Shown in pieces: positions 49,705 to 59,300 of a stretch of DNA of 64,000 nt. Each line of letters starts with the position of its first letter. The first letter of the stretch is position 1. Both the position numbers and the translations under genes were made by a program. The DNA lies in contig JAFRTG010000046.1 of assembly GCA_017427265.1 (NCBI GenBank), forward strand, positions 1-64,000, in the 5' to 3' direction. Origin of the DNA: Oscillospiraceae bacterium. Its GTDB lineage: Bacteria > Bacillota > Clostridia > Oscillospirales > Ruminococcaceae. The notes beneath the pieces were generated by a model. It ran no database searches and was not told the DNA's origin. It worked only from the letters and a program-made list of their open reading frames with translations.

Positions 49705-51726
49705 ATGTCGAAAAACAATGAAACTGCAAATAAAAAACCGTTTGAGATTCCGCGCCCGGTATTCCCGGAGCGGGCGGTCGTCACAGGCGGTATGCCTTAC
49801 GGAAACAAGGAGCTGCACTTCGGCCATGTCGGCGGAATGCTGGTTTTCGCAGATACCTATGCCCGTTTTCTGCGTGACCGCATCGGCAAAGAGAATGTCA
49901 TCTTTGTCAGCGGCACGGATTGCTACGGCTCCCCGATTGCCGAGGGCTGGCGGAAAAAAGTCGCAGACGGTGAATTTTCCGGTACGCTGGAAGAATTCGT
50001 GCAGCGCAATCACGAAAAGCAGAAGGCGACCCTCGCTGCCTATGCGATCTCCCCAAATCTGTTCGGCGCCTCCGGCCTCGGCAGAACCAAGGAAATCCAC
50101 GCAAAATATACACTGAAATTCCTGCAGTCTCTTTATGACAAGGGGCAGCTGAATCAGATCACGACAATGCAGTTCTTTGATGAAAAGGCAGGCGTATTCC
50201 TGAACGGCCGGCAGGTCGTCGGAAAATGCCCGGTCGAAGGCTGCACCTCTGAGAAGGGCTACGCAGACGAGTGTGACCTCGGTCATCAGTATATGCCGGA
50301 AAACCTGCTGAACCCGGTTTCGACGCTGACAGGCGAAAAGCCTTCCATGAAGCCGGTCACAAACTGGTATTTCAAGCTGCGCGATTACGAAAAGCTCCTG
50401 CAGGACTGGGTTGCTGAGATGCAGAAGGATAAGTCGATCCGCCCGGTCGTGTGGAAAACAATCGCAGAATTCCTGAAACCGCCGGTCATTTATATCAAGC
50501 GCGAGTTTGAGGAAAAATATCTGACGCTGAAAGATCAGATGCCCGCGCACAATTATCTCGAAGAGCCGAAAAAGCCTTCCTTTACGATCGAATTCTCTGC
50601 GCTCAGCGACTGCGACGAGGCCTGCCGCATCCTGACACAGAACGGCATCCGTTACCGCACGGGAAAGACGCTGGTTCCGTTCCGCCTGACAGGCAATATC
50701 GAATGGGGCGTACCTGCGCCGGTTCTGGAAGGTGCAGAGGGTCTGACCGTCTGGGTCTGGCCGGAATCGCTCTGGGCGCCGATCTCCTTCACGCAGGCTT
50801 ATCTGGAATCGCAGGGCAAGGACCCGGAATCCTACAAAGACTACTGGTGCAGCAAAAATGCGACCGTCTACCAGTTCATCGGACAGGATAACATCTATTT
50901 CTACGGCATTGCAGAGCCGGCCATGTGGATGGCACAGCAGCAGGCCGCAGAAAAGACGGCAAATCCGCCGGAGGGTGAACTGCAGATGCCGGTCATCGTT
51001 GCGAACCACCACATTTTGTTCCTTGATAAAAAGGCATCCAGCTCCGGAGCGGTCAAGCCGCCGATGGCGGACGATCTGCTGAACTACTATACCCCGGAAC
51101 AGCTGCGTATGCACTGGCTCGGCCTCGGCCTCGGACAGCGTTCCGTCAGCTTTATGCCGAAGCCCTATAATCCCGATGCAGACCCGAACGAGCAGGATCC
51201 CGTCATCAAGGACGGCCTGCTGCTCTCGAATGTCTATAACCGCATCATCCGGACTGCGTTCTATACCGCGCAGAAGGTGACGGACGGCATTCTGCCGGAT
51301 CTTGCACCGGAAGAGAAATTCCTCGCAGAAGCGAAAAAAGCGGTGCTTGAATATGAGCGCCACATGTCCAAGTTTGCATTCCACCAGTGCACCTATGTGC
51401 TGGACGGCTACATCCGCAACGCCAGCAAATACATGGCAAAGGCACTGAAGCCCGACGAGCAGAGCCGCGAGGAAACGCTGCAGGTGCTCAGCAATCTGTT
51501 CTATATGATCCGCATTGCCGGTGTGCTGCTGCACCCGATGGCGCCGATCGGAACGGAGAAGCTGCGCGAATATCTGCAGGTTGACGAGCGCATCTGGTCA
51601 TGGGATACGATTTTTGAACCGGTCAGCTATTTCACGGGAGCTGACCACAAGCTGAAATTCCTGCCGCCGCGCACGGACTTCTTCACGCGGCACGAATCGC
51701 AGTTTGCATCCGGAGAGGACGAATAA
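49705..51726 (+). CDS. Divergent methionyl-tRNA synthetase-like class I enzyme
   Basis: 673 residues from ATG 49705 (AAAGGAC upstream). HIGH motif present as HFGH (residues 37-40) after VTGGMPYGNKEL; the connective region has a Cys pair near residue 175 (CPVEGC) and a further DECDLGHQYMPE like the zinc knuckle of MetRS. The KMSKS loop reads KKASSSG (residues ~442-447), losing the second Lys. The anticodon-binding helical domain (NRIIRTAFYTAQKV) is present, while the usual C-terminal dimerisation domain is missing. It charges tRNA with methionine if active; a canonical MetRS elsewhere in the genome would suggest a specialised role. Confidence 0.8.
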   Translation: MSKNNETANKKPFEIPRPVFPERAVVTGGMPYGNKELHFGHVGGMLVFADTYARFLRDRIGKENVIFVSGTDCYGSPIAEGWRKKVADGEFSGTLEEFVQRNHEKQKATLAAYAISPNLFGASGLGRTKEIHAKYTLKFLQSLYDKGQLNQITTMQFFDEKAGVFLNGRQVVGKCPVEGCTSEKGYADECDLGHQYMPENLLNPVSTLTGEKPSMKPVTNWYFKLRDYEKLLQDWVAEMQKDKSIRPVVWKTIAEFLKPPVIYIKREFEEKYLTLKDQMPAHNYLEEPKKPSFTIEFSALSDCDEACRILTQNGIRYRTGKTLVPFRLTGNIEWGVPAPVLEGAEGLTVWVWPESLWAPISFTQAYLESQGKDPESYKDYWCSKNATVYQFIGQDNIYFYGIAEPAMWMAQQQAAEKTANPPEGELQMPVIVANHHILFLDKKASSSGAVKPPMADDLLNYYTPEQLRMHWLGLGLGQRSVSFMPKPYNPDADPNEQDPVIKDGLLLSNVYNRIIRTAFYTAQKVTDGILPDLAPEEKFLAEAKKAVLEYERHMSKFAFHQCTYVLDGYIRNASKYMAKALKPDEQSREETLQVLSNLFYMIRIAGVLLHPMAPIGTEKLREYLQVDERIWSWDTIFEPVSYFTGADHKLKFLPPRTDFFTRHESQFASGEDE

Positions 51727-51756
51727 AAGCGGATACCTTTTTCAAAAAAAAGAAAT

Positions 51757-51779
51757 CTCCCCGGCATCCGGGGAGATCG
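51757..51779 (-). terminator. Terminator between the MetRS-like gene and the convergent XRE gene
   Basis: ATCTCCCCGG and CCGGGGAGAT pair over a 3-nt loop; the T-run lies on the minus strand (TTTCTTTTTTTTG). Confidence 0.88.
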
Positions 51780-51783
51780 GGAA

Positions 51784-52224
51784 TCACAGAATGACATCAA
51801 CGTATCCGGTCTCGCTGACCGTGCCGGTATCAGAGCCTACCGTTCTGAACGTGACTAGGGCAAACACCGTCAGCAGAAACAGCACGGCCGGAATCACCAC
51901 AAAGATGATAATGAGCCACTTGATTATCTTGCGGCCGCGGTTATTTTTGATGACCAGCTGCTCGTTGATCTTCATCAGCTGTTCGGCGATTTCGTTGCGG
52001 GCGGCAGATTCGGATTTTTCCGCAGGCTGAGGCTCAGCACCGAGCAGCCGGCTGACCGGCACCTCAAAGACCTCTGCGATCTGCATGAGCAGTTCAGCAT
52101 CCGGGACGGAGAGACCCTTTTCCCATTTTGAGACGGTCTGGCGAACGACATGCAGCTTGGATGCGAGTTCTTCCTGCGAGAAGCCTTTTTCCTTCCGCAG
52201 CAATTTGAGATTATCATTCAGCAT
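51784..52224 (-). CDS. Small XRE-family regulator with one membrane helix
   Basis: 146 residues, AAAGGAG before the ATG. Helix-turn-helix in residues 1-65 (GFSQEELASKLHVVRQTVSKWEKG), a short helical linker, then one membrane helix (IIKWLIIIFVVIPAVLFLLT) and a 25-residue exterior tail. Third regulator of this design in the window. Confidence 0.88.
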   Translation of the reverse strand: MLNDNLKLLRKEKGFSQEELASKLHVVRQTVSKWEKGLSVPDAELLMQIAEVFEVPVSRLLGAEPQPAEKSESAARNEIAEQLMKINEQLVIKNNRGRKIIKWLIIIFVVIPAVLFLLTVFALVTFRTVGSDTGTVSETGYVDVIL

Positions 52225-52429
52225 ATAAAACAGCTCCTTTCATCGGCAGGTTTCTTGCCTGTCCCTGATTAGAGTATAGCACAAAATCCGCTGTTGCGCA
52301 AGCAATGCAGATTAACATATACGAAGATACGTGTTTTTCAATTATATGCGCTGAAAAGCAACATGGACGCACCGGCACTTTCCGCGGGCGATTCGACACT
52401 CTGTCCCTTGAAAAAATCCCAAGCACTTT

Positions 52430-52463
52430 ATAAAACAAATCCCCCATGCAAAGCATGGAGGAT
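52430..52463 (-). terminator. Terminator of the tRNA-Arg gene
   Basis: Minus strand ATCCTCCATGC pairs with GCATGGGGGAT over a 3-nt loop, followed by TTTGTTTTA. Confidence 0.88.
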
Positions 52464-52469
52464 TGCGGA

Positions 52470-52543
52470 TACGCCTGATGCGATTCGAACGCACGACCTT
52501 CAGAGTCGGAGTCTGACACTCTATCCAGCTGAGCTACAGGCGC
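52470..52543 (-). tRNA. tRNA-Arg (anticodon CCG)
   Basis: 74 nt. Acceptor GCGCCTG/CAGGCGT (one G-U), D arm AGCTCAGCTGGATAGAGT, anticodon stem TCAGA/TCTGA with loop CTCCGAC, T arm GTTCGAATC. CCA is not encoded. Reads CGG codons. Confidence 0.96.
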
Positions 52544-52662
52544 ATATACAGGAGTACATTCCTTATTATACCAGATTTCAGAAAAATTTGCAACCCCTTT
52601 TTTTCATTACAGGAAATATTTTTTTCGTTCTTGTCATCAACCTTATGAAAGGAATGCAAAAA

Positions 52663-53262
52663 ATGACTTCTTATAAACAGACAAAAAACCGTTCGGTCTA
52701 TGTTGTCGTTACCAGAACCGGAACCGGCGTCGCGCGCGCAATCCGGGTTCTGTCCAGAAAACAGTATTCCCATGTTTCTCTTTCCGCAGACGCTTCCCTG
52801 CATCAGCTCTACAGCTTTTGCAGAAATTATACACGGATTCCGCTTCCGGCAACTTTCAACACCGAACAGATCGGGGAAGGAACACTCGGCAAGTTTTCCG
52901 TCATCCCCTGCGAAATATACGAGATTCCGCTGACAGATCAGCAATACCGCCATTTTCTGCGCATGATCGCGCATTTCCGTGAGTGCCGCAAGCTGTATTC
53001 CTACAGCGTGATGGGGCTCATGCGCGTATGGTTCCAGATTGAAAGCGAGCTGCAGAATAAATTTGTCTGCTCGCAGTTTGTGGCCTACGTGCTGGAAGAA
53101 TGCGGCGTTACGCTGGATAAGCCGCCATGTCTGTATTCCCCGGATGATCTGCGGTATCTGCCGGATGCCAAGCTGATCTACCGCGGAGAACTCAATCAGT
53201 ATTACCACGAACGCAACGACGGGGAGCTCAATTATCTCCCGCTGATCCATTCTGCCGTGTAG
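52663..53262 (+). CDS. Permuted papain-like (NlpC/P60-superfamily) protein
   Basis: 199 residues from ATG 52663, chosen for AAAGGA 9 nt upstream; the open frame above it runs antisense through tRNA-Arg and is not coding. YVVVTRTGTGVARAIRVLSR, then a likely catalytic His in YSHVSLSAD and a Cys in VCSQFVAYVLEECGV. This His-before-Cys order is that of permuted members (YiiX/YebB-like). No signal peptide. Substrate unknown, amidase or peptidase is plausible. Confidence 0.8.
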   Translation: MTSYKQTKNRSVYVVVTRTGTGVARAIRVLSRKQYSHVSLSADASLHQLYSFCRNYTRIPLPATFNTEQIGEGTLGKFSVIPCEIYEIPLTDQQYRHFLRMIAHFRECRKLYSYSVMGLMRVWFQIESELQNKFVCSQFVAYVLEECGVTLDKPPCLYSPDDLRYLPDAKLIYRGELNQYYHERNDGELNYLPLIHSAV

Positions 53263-53582
53263 CAGGCAGCACGGTCCGCATAGTTTATCAGCCGCAGCAG
53301 CAGCTTCAGCGAACAGGGCGGAAGCTGCGCTGCGGTTTGCTCTGCCAGACCGCTTTCCGGCAGCGAAAACCGGAGCTTCCATTCCCCGCCCCCCAGCATC
53401 ACAGTATAATCCGTCTGATTTGCAGCATTTTCATAATGCGAAAGCTGCGCCATAACAGGCTTTCCGCCGTAAAGCATTTTGCGCGTCTGCTGTGCCGTTT
53501 TCAGCATCCCGAAGCCGAGCCCCAGCAATGCAAGATAACAGAACGCCGCCAGAAACGCGGCTTTTTTTGCGCGTTTATTCAT
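53232..53582 (-). CDS. Small membrane protein after spoIIP, unknown
   Basis: 116 residues from ATG 53582 (AAGGGGGA upstream). A single N-terminal helix (KAAFLAAFCYLALLGLGFGML) and a ~70-residue exterior part. It overlaps the spoIIP stop by 8 bp, so it is the second gene of that operon, and its 3' end overlaps the convergent 52663 gene by 31 bp. A sporulation link is inferred only from the coupling. Confidence 0.65.
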   Translation of the reverse strand: MNKRAKKAAFLAAFCYLALLGLGFGMLKTAQQTRKMLYGGKPVMAQLSHYENAANQTDYTVMLGGGEWKLRFSLPESGLAEQTAAQLPPCSLKLLLRLINYADRAACYTAEWISGR

Positions 53583-54735
53583 CAGAAGTGTCCCCCTTCC
53601 GTGCGTCAGCGAGCGTGCAGATTGTCTCTGCAAGCGCCTTGCCGATCAGCTCGCCGGCATAGCCGGCTTCCTCCAGCGTATTCCCCTGCGACCCGACCTC
53701 AATCAGCAGACTGCCCGCCGTCAGATCCTGATTGTATTTGCGGTAGTCAAACAGGATCGGCCGCGTAAAGCCCGGAAACATCGTTTCGGCGGTCTGCTGC
53801 AGCCTGCTTGCAAAGTGAAAATTCTTCCGGTATTCCGGCATATCCATAGTGCCGTCATCGCAGCCGGAAATAATCATGATCTGCGCAGCCTGCTTTCCGT
53901 TGATATCGGCAACCGGCGCGACAACGGTTTTGCCGTCGGAGATCGCATCGCGGTGAATATCGAGTGCAATGCAGATATCCGGATATTCCGCAAGCATCTG
54001 CCGGACGGTTTCCGCGCTGTTGCGATAGCTGCCGCCCCAGACCGGATAGTCGTGAATCTCCTTTGCATGAACCGCGCCGATTCCGCGCGCAGCAAGCTGT
54101 TCCGCGATTCTGTCCCCGATTTTCACCATGTTTTTATCCGGCTCTGTCGTCCGGAAGCTGAAGCTGTCGTCATAGCGGCCTGTTTTTTCAGGCATATAGC
54201 TTTCCGTCGTATGCGTGTGATAAATGAGAACCATCGGGGTGCCGTCTGTTTTCAGCGGCAGCTCCGGCGGAATTTTGCTTTCTTCAAGCAGCTGCTCATT
54301 TGTCCAGAAGGTGCTGTTGCGAACCTGTCCGCCGCCGGGAAGCGAAAAAAACAGCGTCCCGTCCTGCGATGTAAAATGCCGGTCAACAATCTCCCCGCCG
54401 CTGCCGGTCTCGCCGGACTGATAAGGTCTTGCGTACCACATAGCCTTTGAACCGTCAGATTCCCGGTCAATGATGCAGGAGGCAGCGGCTGCATCCGGTT
54501 CGGCAGGCGGCGCAAGCAGAACCGGTTTTGTGTAGATTCCTGTCCCGTCAGGCTGCTCCGGCAGCGTTTCTGCCGCAGATGCCTGCGGTGCTTCCGGCAG
54601 AACGGCCTCCGCGGGAACAGCCTCCCGCACATGGCCGATCTGCACGGATTCCATCAGCGGAACAGCGCGCCACCCCGCGAGCAGCATACCGCCTGTCCCG
54701 CAGAACAGCACGGTTCGTTTGCAGATCTCGTTCAT
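53575..54735 (-). CDS. spoIIP: Stage II sporulation protein P (peptidoglycan amidase/endopeptidase)
   Basis: 386 residues from ATG 54735 (AAAGGAG upstream). One N-terminal helix, a linker of ~100 residues, then the SpoIIP domain with LIYHTHTTESYMP, IALDIHRDAISD and IEVGSQGNTLEEA, carrying the zinc-binding His and Glu residues. In spore formers SpoIIP with SpoIID removes septal peptidoglycan during engulfment. Its presence implies sporulation capacity or ancestry. Confidence 0.93.
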   Translation of the reverse strand: MNEICKRTVLFCGTGGMLLAGWRAVPLMESVQIGHVREAVPAEAVLPEAPQASAAETLPEQPDGTGIYTKPVLLAPPAEPDAAAASCIIDRESDGSKAMWYARPYQSGETGSGGEIVDRHFTSQDGTLFFSLPGGGQVRNSTFWTNEQLLEESKIPPELPLKTDGTPMVLIYHTHTTESYMPEKTGRYDDSFSFRTTEPDKNMVKIGDRIAEQLAARGIGAVHAKEIHDYPVWGGSYRNSAETVRQMLAEYPDICIALDIHRDAISDGKTVVAPVADINGKQAAQIMIISGCDDGTMDMPEYRKNFHFASRLQQTAETMFPGFTRPILFDYRKYNQDLTAGSLLIEVGSQGNTLEEAGYAGELIGKALAETICTLADARKGDTSDE

Positions 54736-54852
54736 AAGCAAACTCCTTTGAAACAAATTTCACATGCCAGACTGTTTCCCGTTACAGTATGTGTATCTGC
54801 AACATAACTATGCAGCCCGTTTTCTTTTTATACTGTTTTTTCAGAATCCCGC

Positions 54853-54880
54853 TTGACATTTTCTGCGGTTATGGTATGAT
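54853..54880 (+). promoter_or_regulatory. Promoter of the sigma factor operon
   Basis: TTGACA (54853-54858), 16-bp spacer, TATGAT (54875-54880). Leader of about 155 nt. Confidence 0.7.
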
Positions 54881-54922
54881 AGGAACGAAGGCATTCTGAT
54901 GAAACACCGCAGCAAAAACAGC

Positions 54923-54968
54923 CGGAGATATGCACAAAATCAGTATCAGTTTTTTGTGCATATCTCCG
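54923..54968. promoter_or_regulatory. Perfect 17-bp inverted repeat in the sigma factor leader
   Basis: CGGAGATATGCACAAAA (54923-54939) and TTTTGTGCATATCTCCG (54952-54968) with a 12-nt loop. No T-run follows, so it is not a simple terminator; it lies 75 bp before the sigma factor start. Confidence 0.8.
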
Positions 54969-55043
54969 AAATTCAAAAAATTTTCCGTCAACCTGTTACC
55001 AAATGCGTTATTTTCGGATTACTAAAGTGAAGGGGGTGAAGCG

Positions 55044-55604
55044 ATGCATGACGACAGCCGGATCATAGCGCTGCTGCAGAAGCGGGATGAACAGGCCTTG
55101 AAGATCATCCGGGAGCAATACGGAACCATGTGTTTTCAGATGGCATACCGGATCACCGGAAACCGCGAGGACGCGGAGGAATGTGTCAATGATATGCTGA
55201 TGGCTGTCTGGGATACGATTCCGCCGCTGCATCCGGAAAAGCTGGTGCCGTATCTCGCATCGCTTGTCAGCAGAAAGGCGATCAGCAAATACAAATTCAT
55301 GCACAGCCAGAAGCGCGGCGGCACGCAGTTTTCAAGTGCACTGGATGAACTGGCCGATATCCTGCCTTCCGGGGAATGCGTGGAAAACCAGATCGAACAG
55401 CGCGAGATCACAGCAGCACTGACACAGTTTCTGCGTCAGATCCCGCCCGATCACAGACGCATTTTCATGCAGCGATATTTCTATTCGGATTCCGTTCAGA
55501 CGATTGCGCAAACCAATCAGATGAGCGCAGATGCAGTCAAAATGCTGCTGATGCGAATCCGGAACAAGCTCAAAGATTATATGCGAAAGGAGAGATTACT
55601 GTGA
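55044..55604 (+). CDS. ECF-type RNA polymerase sigma factor
   Basis: 186 residues, GAAGGGGGTG before the ATG. Region 2 with AYRITGNREDAEECVNDMLMAVWD and region 4 with FYSDSVQTIAQTNQMSADAVKMLLMRIRNKLKDYM. It directs RNA polymerase to a small set of promoters. The next gene starts inside its stop codon and encodes a single-pass membrane protein, the usual place for an anti-sigma factor. Confidence 0.92.
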   Translation: MHDDSRIIALLQKRDEQALKIIREQYGTMCFQMAYRITGNREDAEECVNDMLMAVWDTIPPLHPEKLVPYLASLVSRKAISKYKFMHSQKRGGTQFSSALDELADILPSGECVENQIEQREITAALTQFLRQIPPDHRRIFMQRYFYSDSVQTIAQTNQMSADAVKMLLMRIRNKLKDYMRKERLL

Positions 55605-56152
55605 CACCGCTGGATATTATGGAAGCACTGCGCGATGTACCGGAGGATCTGATCGACATAGATTATGAACATCTGTCTGTATCCTGCACCGCAGAACAGG
55701 AAACGCTCCGGACAGAAACCGATATGCCGGAAAACGGAAAACGGATGCGCGGAAGCATCGTTCTTTCCTATCTGATGACAGCCTGCTGCGCGGCGGCCTG
55801 CATCGGCGGCATCGCTGTGCTGATCTGCATGACAAAGCTGAGCGGCCGTTACAGTGTGCAGCCGCAGGATCCTGCACCGCTTCAGCCGGCGGTTACGGTA
55901 ACAGCAACCGCCGCATTTCCGAATACGGCAACGACCGCTTCTGCATTGTATACCGATCTGCTGATCCGGAATACGGCGCAGCCGGCACTGACAGCAGAAT
56001 CACTGACATACACAGAACAGACTTCGGTTCCTGTTTCAACCGCAAATCCGGTCATTCAGACGACCGCCCCGCCGGTCACGACAGCCTCAGAAACCGTCAC
56101 AGCCACACACACAACCGCATCCGTCACAAAACAGACACCCGATCTGCTGTAA
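55601..56152 (+). CDS. Membrane protein coupled to the sigma factor (putative anti-sigma)
   Basis: 183 residues with a GTG start at 55601 overlapping the sigma stop (GTGA) and AAAGGAGAG upstream. About 60 cytoplasmic residues (MTPLDIMEALRDVPEDLIDI), one helix (SYLMTACCAAACIGGIAVLI), then a Thr/Ala/Pro-rich exterior tail. I see no zinc-binding ZAS motif (HxxxCxxC), so anti-sigma function is inferred from position and topology only. Confidence 0.7.
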   Translation: MTPLDIMEALRDVPEDLIDIDYEHLSVSCTAEQETLRTETDMPENGKRMRGSIVLSYLMTACCAAACIGGIAVLICMTKLSGRYSVQPQDPAPLQPAVTVTATAAFPNTATTASALYTDLLIRNTAQPALTAESLTYTEQTSVPVSTANPVIQTTAPPVTTASETVTATHTTASVTKQTPDLL

Positions 56153-56243
56153 AAGCTCCGGCAAATCATTTTTCATCATATGTCATGACCGCACCTGACA
56201 TTGTTTTACCGGAAATACATGACAACTTTTTTCGCAAAACCTC

Positions 56244-56272
56244 TTGTAAAATCCGGCAGAATCATGTATAAT
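56244..56272 (+). promoter_or_regulatory. Promoter of the YfhO gene
   Basis: TTGTAA (56244-56249), 17-bp spacer, TATAAT (56267-56272). Confidence 0.75.
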
Positions 56273-56336
56273 AGTAGAGTATGCACTTTATTCGCCCGCG
56301 GGGCGGATAAACGTACAAAAGAAAAGGAGGAATTTG

Positions 56337-59300
56337 ATGGCAAACCAAAAAGCGAAAACGGCCTCAGCGCCGCCGGCGTCATTGCCGGGCGGCGGACTCA
56401 AGGGCTGGTTTTCACGCAACTGGTATTATCTTGCGGCATTTTTCCTGCCGGTTGCGCTCGTTTACATCGCATATCTGCTCTTCGGGCTGTACCCGAACGG
56501 AGATCACTCTGTTCTGGTTCTCGACCTGAACGGCCAGTATGTGTACTACTTTGAGGCGATCCGTGACGCTTTCCACGGAGACGGCAGCATCCTGTACAAC
56601 TGGGAGCGAAATCTCTCAGGCGGTTATCAGGGTGTCATCGGCTATTACCTTGCAAGCCCCTTCACGCTGATTGTGATTCTGCTGCCGCGCACGATGATTC
56701 TCGGCGCGCTGCTCATCATGATTCTGTGCAAGCTGGGCGCCGCATCCTTTGCATTCTGCTACTACGCACGAAAGTCCAAGCATGTGTCTCCGCCGCTTGC
56801 ACTGATCCTCGGCATCAGCTTCGGCATGTGTGCTTACGGCGTCATCCAGACGATTGACCCGATGTGGCTGGACGGTCTGGTTTTCCTGCCGTTTATCGCA
56901 CTCGGCATCGAATATCTGGTCGATGACGGCAGAAAGCTGAACTTCATCATCCCGCTTGCCCTGATGTGCATTGCCAATTTCTATATCGGCTTCATGTGCT
57001 GCATTTTCACGGCAATTTACTTTGTTTACTACGTTTTCTTCGGCTCAGACAAGATTTTCAAAAAGACCCCGCACGGCAAGCCGCAGCAGAATCTGTTCGC
57101 AGTCATCTTCCGGATGGGCATTGCCTCTCTGGTCGCGGTCTGCTGTGCAGCATTCATGATCCTGCCGGTTTACAACGCACTGGCACTCGGTAAATTTGAT
57201 TTCACGGTTCCGGACTGGTCGATGAAGTGGCAGTTCTCGCCGCTGGAATTCCTCGCGCAGTTCTGCGTCAATCAGTATAATTCCGTCAACGTGGAAGGCA
57301 AACCGGAAATTTACTGCGGCGTGCTCGCCCTGATCTGTCTGCCGCTGTTCTTCCTGAACAACCGCATTCCGGCACGCAAGCGGATCGGTTACGCATTCCT
57401 GACGATTGTCATGTTCTTCTGCATGATCGTCCGTCCGATTGACATGATGTGGCACGGCGGACAGATGCCGAACTGGCTGCCCTTCCGTTATTCGTTCATC
57501 TTCTCGTTTATTCTGCTGAGCATGGTCGCCATGACGCTGCGCTATGCCGCAAATATCAAGAAAGTCTATGTCGGATGCAGCTTTGCGGTACTCTTCATTC
57601 TGCTGATGATTATTGACAAGCAGAAGTATCTGAACATGAAGGGCGCCATCTATCTGGATACATATCTTTCGATCTGGATGACAATCGGCCTGATGGGCAT
57701 TTACTGCATCTTCATCATCCTGCTCGGAAAGAAGAATCTTTCAAAGGGTATGTATGCATCCATTATGCTTTCGCTGCTGACAGTCGTCGGCGCCGAGCTG
57801 ACCTACAACGCAAAATGCGAATTCGATGACATCCACACGGAGGTCTGCTATTCTTCCAGAAAGTCCTACCGTGAATATGTCCAGAGCGGCCGCGATATGG
57901 TCGCAAAGCTGGAAGAGCGCGACGGCGGATTCTTCCGCGCAGAAAAGACCTATGTCCGCACGGTCAACGACAATGCCGGCTTCGGTCTGCGCGGTATCAC
58001 ACATTCCAGCTCTGTCATGAACGCCAAGATCCTGACGTTCATTGAGACAATGGGCTACACCTGCAGCACCTACTTCTCCAGATACGACGGCAACACGCCG
58101 CTGGCAGACAGTGTGCTCGGCATCAAGTATGTCTTTGATAAGAACGACTCCAACGTCAATGTGCTGAAGAAGGGTGAAAACTCGGATATCGGCGCAGCAT
58201 ACAACAAGCTCTATACCGACACGGCAAAATCGCAGAGCGAAGAAAAAATGGAAGTCGGCGTCTACGAGAACCCGAATGCCCTCAGCATCGGCTACATGGT
58301 CAGCAAGGATATTGAGCGCATCAGCTTCTTCGGCAACGACGACCCGTTCAACAGCCAGAATCTGCTGTTCAGCACAATCACGGGCAACACCAGCTTCACG
58401 GCGGGCGGCGGCTTCAATGACTGGCACAGATACTACACCCCGATTTCTGTCACGCAGACAGAGGAAATGGAAGAGCTCGGTATTACCAACCCGCGCATGA
58501 ACCAGTGCTATCAGGACAGCTACGGTGAACAGATGCGCTTCCGTGAGGACGGCTGGGATCCGGCCAATCCGACCGTGCACCAGCCCGACCCGACCGTTGA
58601 CATCTTCCTTGAGACTGCCTCGGACGAGCCGCTGTATCTCTACTTCAAGACAGAGAACCAGAGCAAGGTCAATCTCTGGCTCGCAGATCAGTGGAATACG
58701 GACAATGAAAACCTGGAAATGAGAAACACGGACGGCAGCTTTGCAGGATCGCTCGGTTCTTATTTTGAAGGCGATAACTACCGCATTCTCTATGTCGGAC
58801 AGTTCCCGGCAGGACAGAAGCTGCAGCTGCGTATGACGCTGCTCTCTGACAGTGCAAACACGAAGGAAAAGTACACGATCATCCAGAACTTCCTGTTCTA
58901 TCACTTCCATTCCGATCTGTTTGAGCAGGATATGAAGCTGATCCGGACAAATGAAGGCCAGTGGAAGCTCTCCAAGTACGGCGGCAGAACACTGGAAGGT
59001 ACGATCACTGCAAAGGAAAACCAGATCATGATGACTTCCATTCCGGCAGAACCGGGCTGGAAGGTCTGGGTTGACGGAAAGCCGTATCATTATCAGGAGG
59101 TCGTGGACGGCGAAAATGTTGATTCCAACTTTGTGACGCTGTTCAAAGCCATGATCGGCGTTGAGCTGGAACCCGGCGAGCATACCGTCAAGATGCGGTA
59201 TACACCGCCCGGACTGCAGGCAGGCCTGTTCGCACTGGTCTGCGGACTGTTCTGCATCGTGCTGTTCTATAAGCATGATTACGAGAACAATGCAGTCCTG

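Noticed and set aside
48910-51534. 874-codon minus-strand frame
   Set aside because: Antisense to the MetRS-like gene and the end of the 48071 gene; composition is not protein-like.
52294-52662. N-terminal extension of the permuted papain-like gene
   Set aside because: It would be translated from the antisense of tRNA-Arg and its terminator; the ATG at 52663 has a proper ribosome binding site.
57741-59276. 511-codon minus-strand frame
   Set aside because: Antisense to the YfhO gene.
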